Source: FEN-987 sp035524675 (GTDB lineage: Archaea > Thermoproteota > Bathyarchaeia > 40CM-2-53-6). From it: DNA of 6,071 nt. The translations under genes were made by a program, and so were the position numbers. Under the pieces are notes generated by a model. It did not search any database and had not been told where the DNA came from. It was given only the letters and a program-made list of their open reading frames with translations. Every line of letters begins with the position of its first letter. Positions within the stretch are counted from its first letter, which is position 1. The DNA lies in the NCBI GenBank assembly GCA_035524675.1, contig DATKOK010000098.1, forward strand, positions 1 to 6,071, in the 5' to 3' direction. Below, in pieces: positions 5,176 to 6,071 of the stretch.

Positions 5176-5289
5176 ATGAAACATGTGAGATCGCACGATT
5201 ACCCCAACGGGACGACACACTACTTTGTTCTAGTCAACCAGCATAAGTTCTGCCAAGACGGGAGACCAAGTGGAAAGAACATTACTTAA
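5176..5289 (+). pseudogene. 37-residue ORF, possible remnant of a transposase-like N-terminus
   Basis: From the ATG at 5176 the frame reads with good protein character: a DYPNGTTHYFVLV strand pair followed by DGRPSGKNIT and a TAA stop. The layout, a short beta hairpin and then G-R-P-x-x-K, recalls the start of some insertion-sequence transposases, but the match is weak and no inverted terminal repeats were found. There is no ribosome-binding site. After the stop another frame (frame of 5247, ending at TGA 5416-5418) stays open with protein-like sequence, so a frameshifted remnant is possible. Confidence 0.2.
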
Positions 5290-5431
5290 CCACCGTGATA
5301 GTAGCCTCGAAAGTTTATGGATGCGGTTATTCTCCTGCGAAAATAGGTACCATGAAAATCCTCTTTGAACTTCAAACATTGATGGAATCCGGGGGTTATT
5401 TTCATTGAACTCATGGTTAGCAAACACTCGG

Positions 5432-5455
5432 CCGGTTAATTTGGGACATTAACGG
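5432..5455. promoter_or_regulatory. Dyad and candidate box A in front of the Cas4-like gene
   Basis: GTTAAT (5435-5440) and ATTAAC (5448-5453) are exact reverse complements seven bases apart. Allowing one bulged G at 5434, the arms extend to eight pairs (CC at 5432-5433 with GG at 5454-5455). The left arm overlaps TTAATT (5436-5441), which is centred about 28 bases before the GTG at 5467, as expected of an archaeal box A with a very short leader. A protein bound to the dyad would block the TATA element, so repression is plausible but inferred. Confidence 0.35.
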
Positions 5456-5466
5456 CAGGGGGCTTG

Positions 5467-6071
5467 GTGCATTTGTCAGGGCAGTCAATCAGCGACGCAC
5501 TGAAGCAGGTCATGCCGAGGAAACCGTTCGTTCCCACAGTTGTTGATGTTGCATCAGCAGCGACCTGCCCTCGAATTGCTCTCTTGAAACTAATCTACGG
5601 AGCCTCGGGAGAGTACAATGCAGGACTTGCGATTGGCACCGTCACTCACTCGGTCTTGGCTGAGCTGGGCAGAATTGAAACCCGAATCGCAAAGGAAGTC
5701 AACCAGAACGCATCAATTGAGCAGATATCTCACCAGGTGTACGATCTCTGGTTGACTGAAGCGGAGGCGAAGATCAACGACTCATGGAGAGTTTTCGCCG
5801 ACGCCCAAATAAGCGCTGCAGAAGGCCGCAAAGCGGTTCTTGAGAATCTTCACGGTTTCTCCCGTCACTTAGCTGAAGAGATTAGAGGAGGATATCGGCG
5901 GCCAGACCAAATCATCACGGGACATCACATAATCAACCTGGACCTGCCCTTGGAGGGAGTTCCCGACGAGTACCGAATCTTCCACAGCCCGTTACAAATC
6001 GAGATCCGTGAATTCAAGAGTTACGGTGGAGCTAAAGTTACTGAAACTGCCAAACTACAAGCCTGTGGCTA
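5467..6071 (+). CDS. Cas4-like PD-(D/E)XK nuclease, 3' end outside the window
   Basis: The visible 201 complete codons show the core of the Cas4/RecB-type nuclease family. Numbered from GTG 5467: an N-terminal cysteine in ATCPRIALLKLIYG (Cys34, probable first iron-sulfur ligand), His61 in GLAIGTVTHSVLAEL, Asp167 in PLEGVPDEYRIF, Glu182-x-Lys184 in QIEIREFKS, and Gln198 starting a probable Gln-x3-Tyr motif (the last codon is cut at TA). These are the metal-binding and catalytic positions of a DNA exonuclease; Cas4 trims prespacers during CRISPR adaptation, while other relatives act in repair or mobile elements. The C-terminal three cysteines should lie beyond the edge. The start is uncertain: GTG 5467 is four bases after a GGGGG run, and in-frame TTGs at 5464 and 5473 are alternatives; an in-frame stop lies at 5437-5439. 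No CRISPR array or other cas gene is visible, so CRISPR membership is not shown. A Cas4-like tail remnant lies 1.1 kb upstream. Confidence 0.75.
   Translation, partial: MHLSGQSISDALKQVMPRKPFVPTVVDVASAATCPRIALLKLIYGASGEYNAGLAIGTVTHSVLAELGRIETRIAKEVNQNASIEQISHQVYDLWLTEAEAKINDSWRVFADAQISAAEGRKAVLENLHGFSRHLAEEIRGGYRRPDQIITGHHIINLDLPLEGVPDEYRIFHSPLQIEIREFKSYGGAKVTETAKLQACG

Larger units (their letters stand above)
4942..5434. other. Gene-poor spacer with stem-loops
   Basis: No convincing complete gene was found here. Bases 5058-5071 form ATTAT-GTTG-ATAAT, and 5100-5135 hold a nested hairpin (listed separately). GTTGAT occurs twice 12 bases apart (5063, 5075). A 37-codon ORF (5176-5289) and a leftward 65-codon ORF (5427-5230, GTG start) have no recognisable family. 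No tRNA, rRNA or CRISPR-like repeats were seen. Confidence 0.5.

Noticed and set aside
5052..5246. Rightward 64-codon ORF in the spacer
   Set aside because: It has several Cys and hydrophobic residues at the start but no family pattern and runs through the stem-loops at 5058-5135; probably chance.
5230..5427. Leftward 65-codon ORF with a GTG start
   Set aside because: No recognisable motif, no ribosome-binding site, and it lies opposite frames that look equally or more protein-like.
4942..5466. CRISPR array or leader near the Cas4-like gene
   Set aside because: No regularly spaced direct repeats of 20-40 bases are present; only short dyads and one 6-base repeat.

Overview
The window looks archaeal. 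It carries a coenzyme F420-type oxidoreductase next to a pyrrolysine-free MttB-family methyltransferase, a stand-alone tandem Lrp/AsnC-type sensor protein, a Cas4-like nuclease, weak or absent Shine-Dalgarno sites, and AT-rich box A-like hexamers about 26-30 nt before some starts. Base composition is mid-range and the coding sense is mixed. I cannot fix the lineage from this alone. An uncultured TACK-type archaeon such as Bathyarchaeia is one guess; F420 enzymes also occur in actinobacteria.

Layout. Bases 1-133 are a leader with two small hairpins. A rightward gene for a coiled-coil protein with an acidic tail (134-682) follows, then a rightward gene for a protein with two Lrp/AsnC-like ligand-binding domains and no DNA-binding domain (about 809-1345). 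It converges on a leftward two-gene unit: an MttB-family methyltransferase (3953-2517) followed after 14-20 nt by an F420-dependent LLM oxidoreductase of the FGD-like type (2496/2502-1483). A short leftward ORF (1481-1374) trails the oxidoreductase.

From about 3954 to 5466 there is no intact recognisable gene. The stretch holds debris on the + strand: the C-terminal tip of a Gfo/Idh/MocA-type oxidoreductase (4075-4140), the N-terminal Rossmann start of another such protein (4192-4275), and, in a different frame and running into it, a Cas4-like C-terminal cysteine tail (4250-4372). Two small leftward ORFs of unknown function (4941-4681 and 4684-4460) and several stem-loops complete it. After this gap a rightward Cas4-like PD-(D/E)XK nuclease gene starts near 5467 and runs off the right edge.

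How they may work together. The only functional unit with clear logic is the methyltransferase-oxidoreductase pair, which suggests metabolism of a methylated amine or related methyl donor coupled to an F420 redox step; the substrate is unknown. No corrinoid protein is in the window. No CRISPR array, rRNA or tRNA was seen, so the nuclease cannot be tied to a CRISPR system here. The most unusual part is the 1.5 kb decay zone with gene ends joined together.
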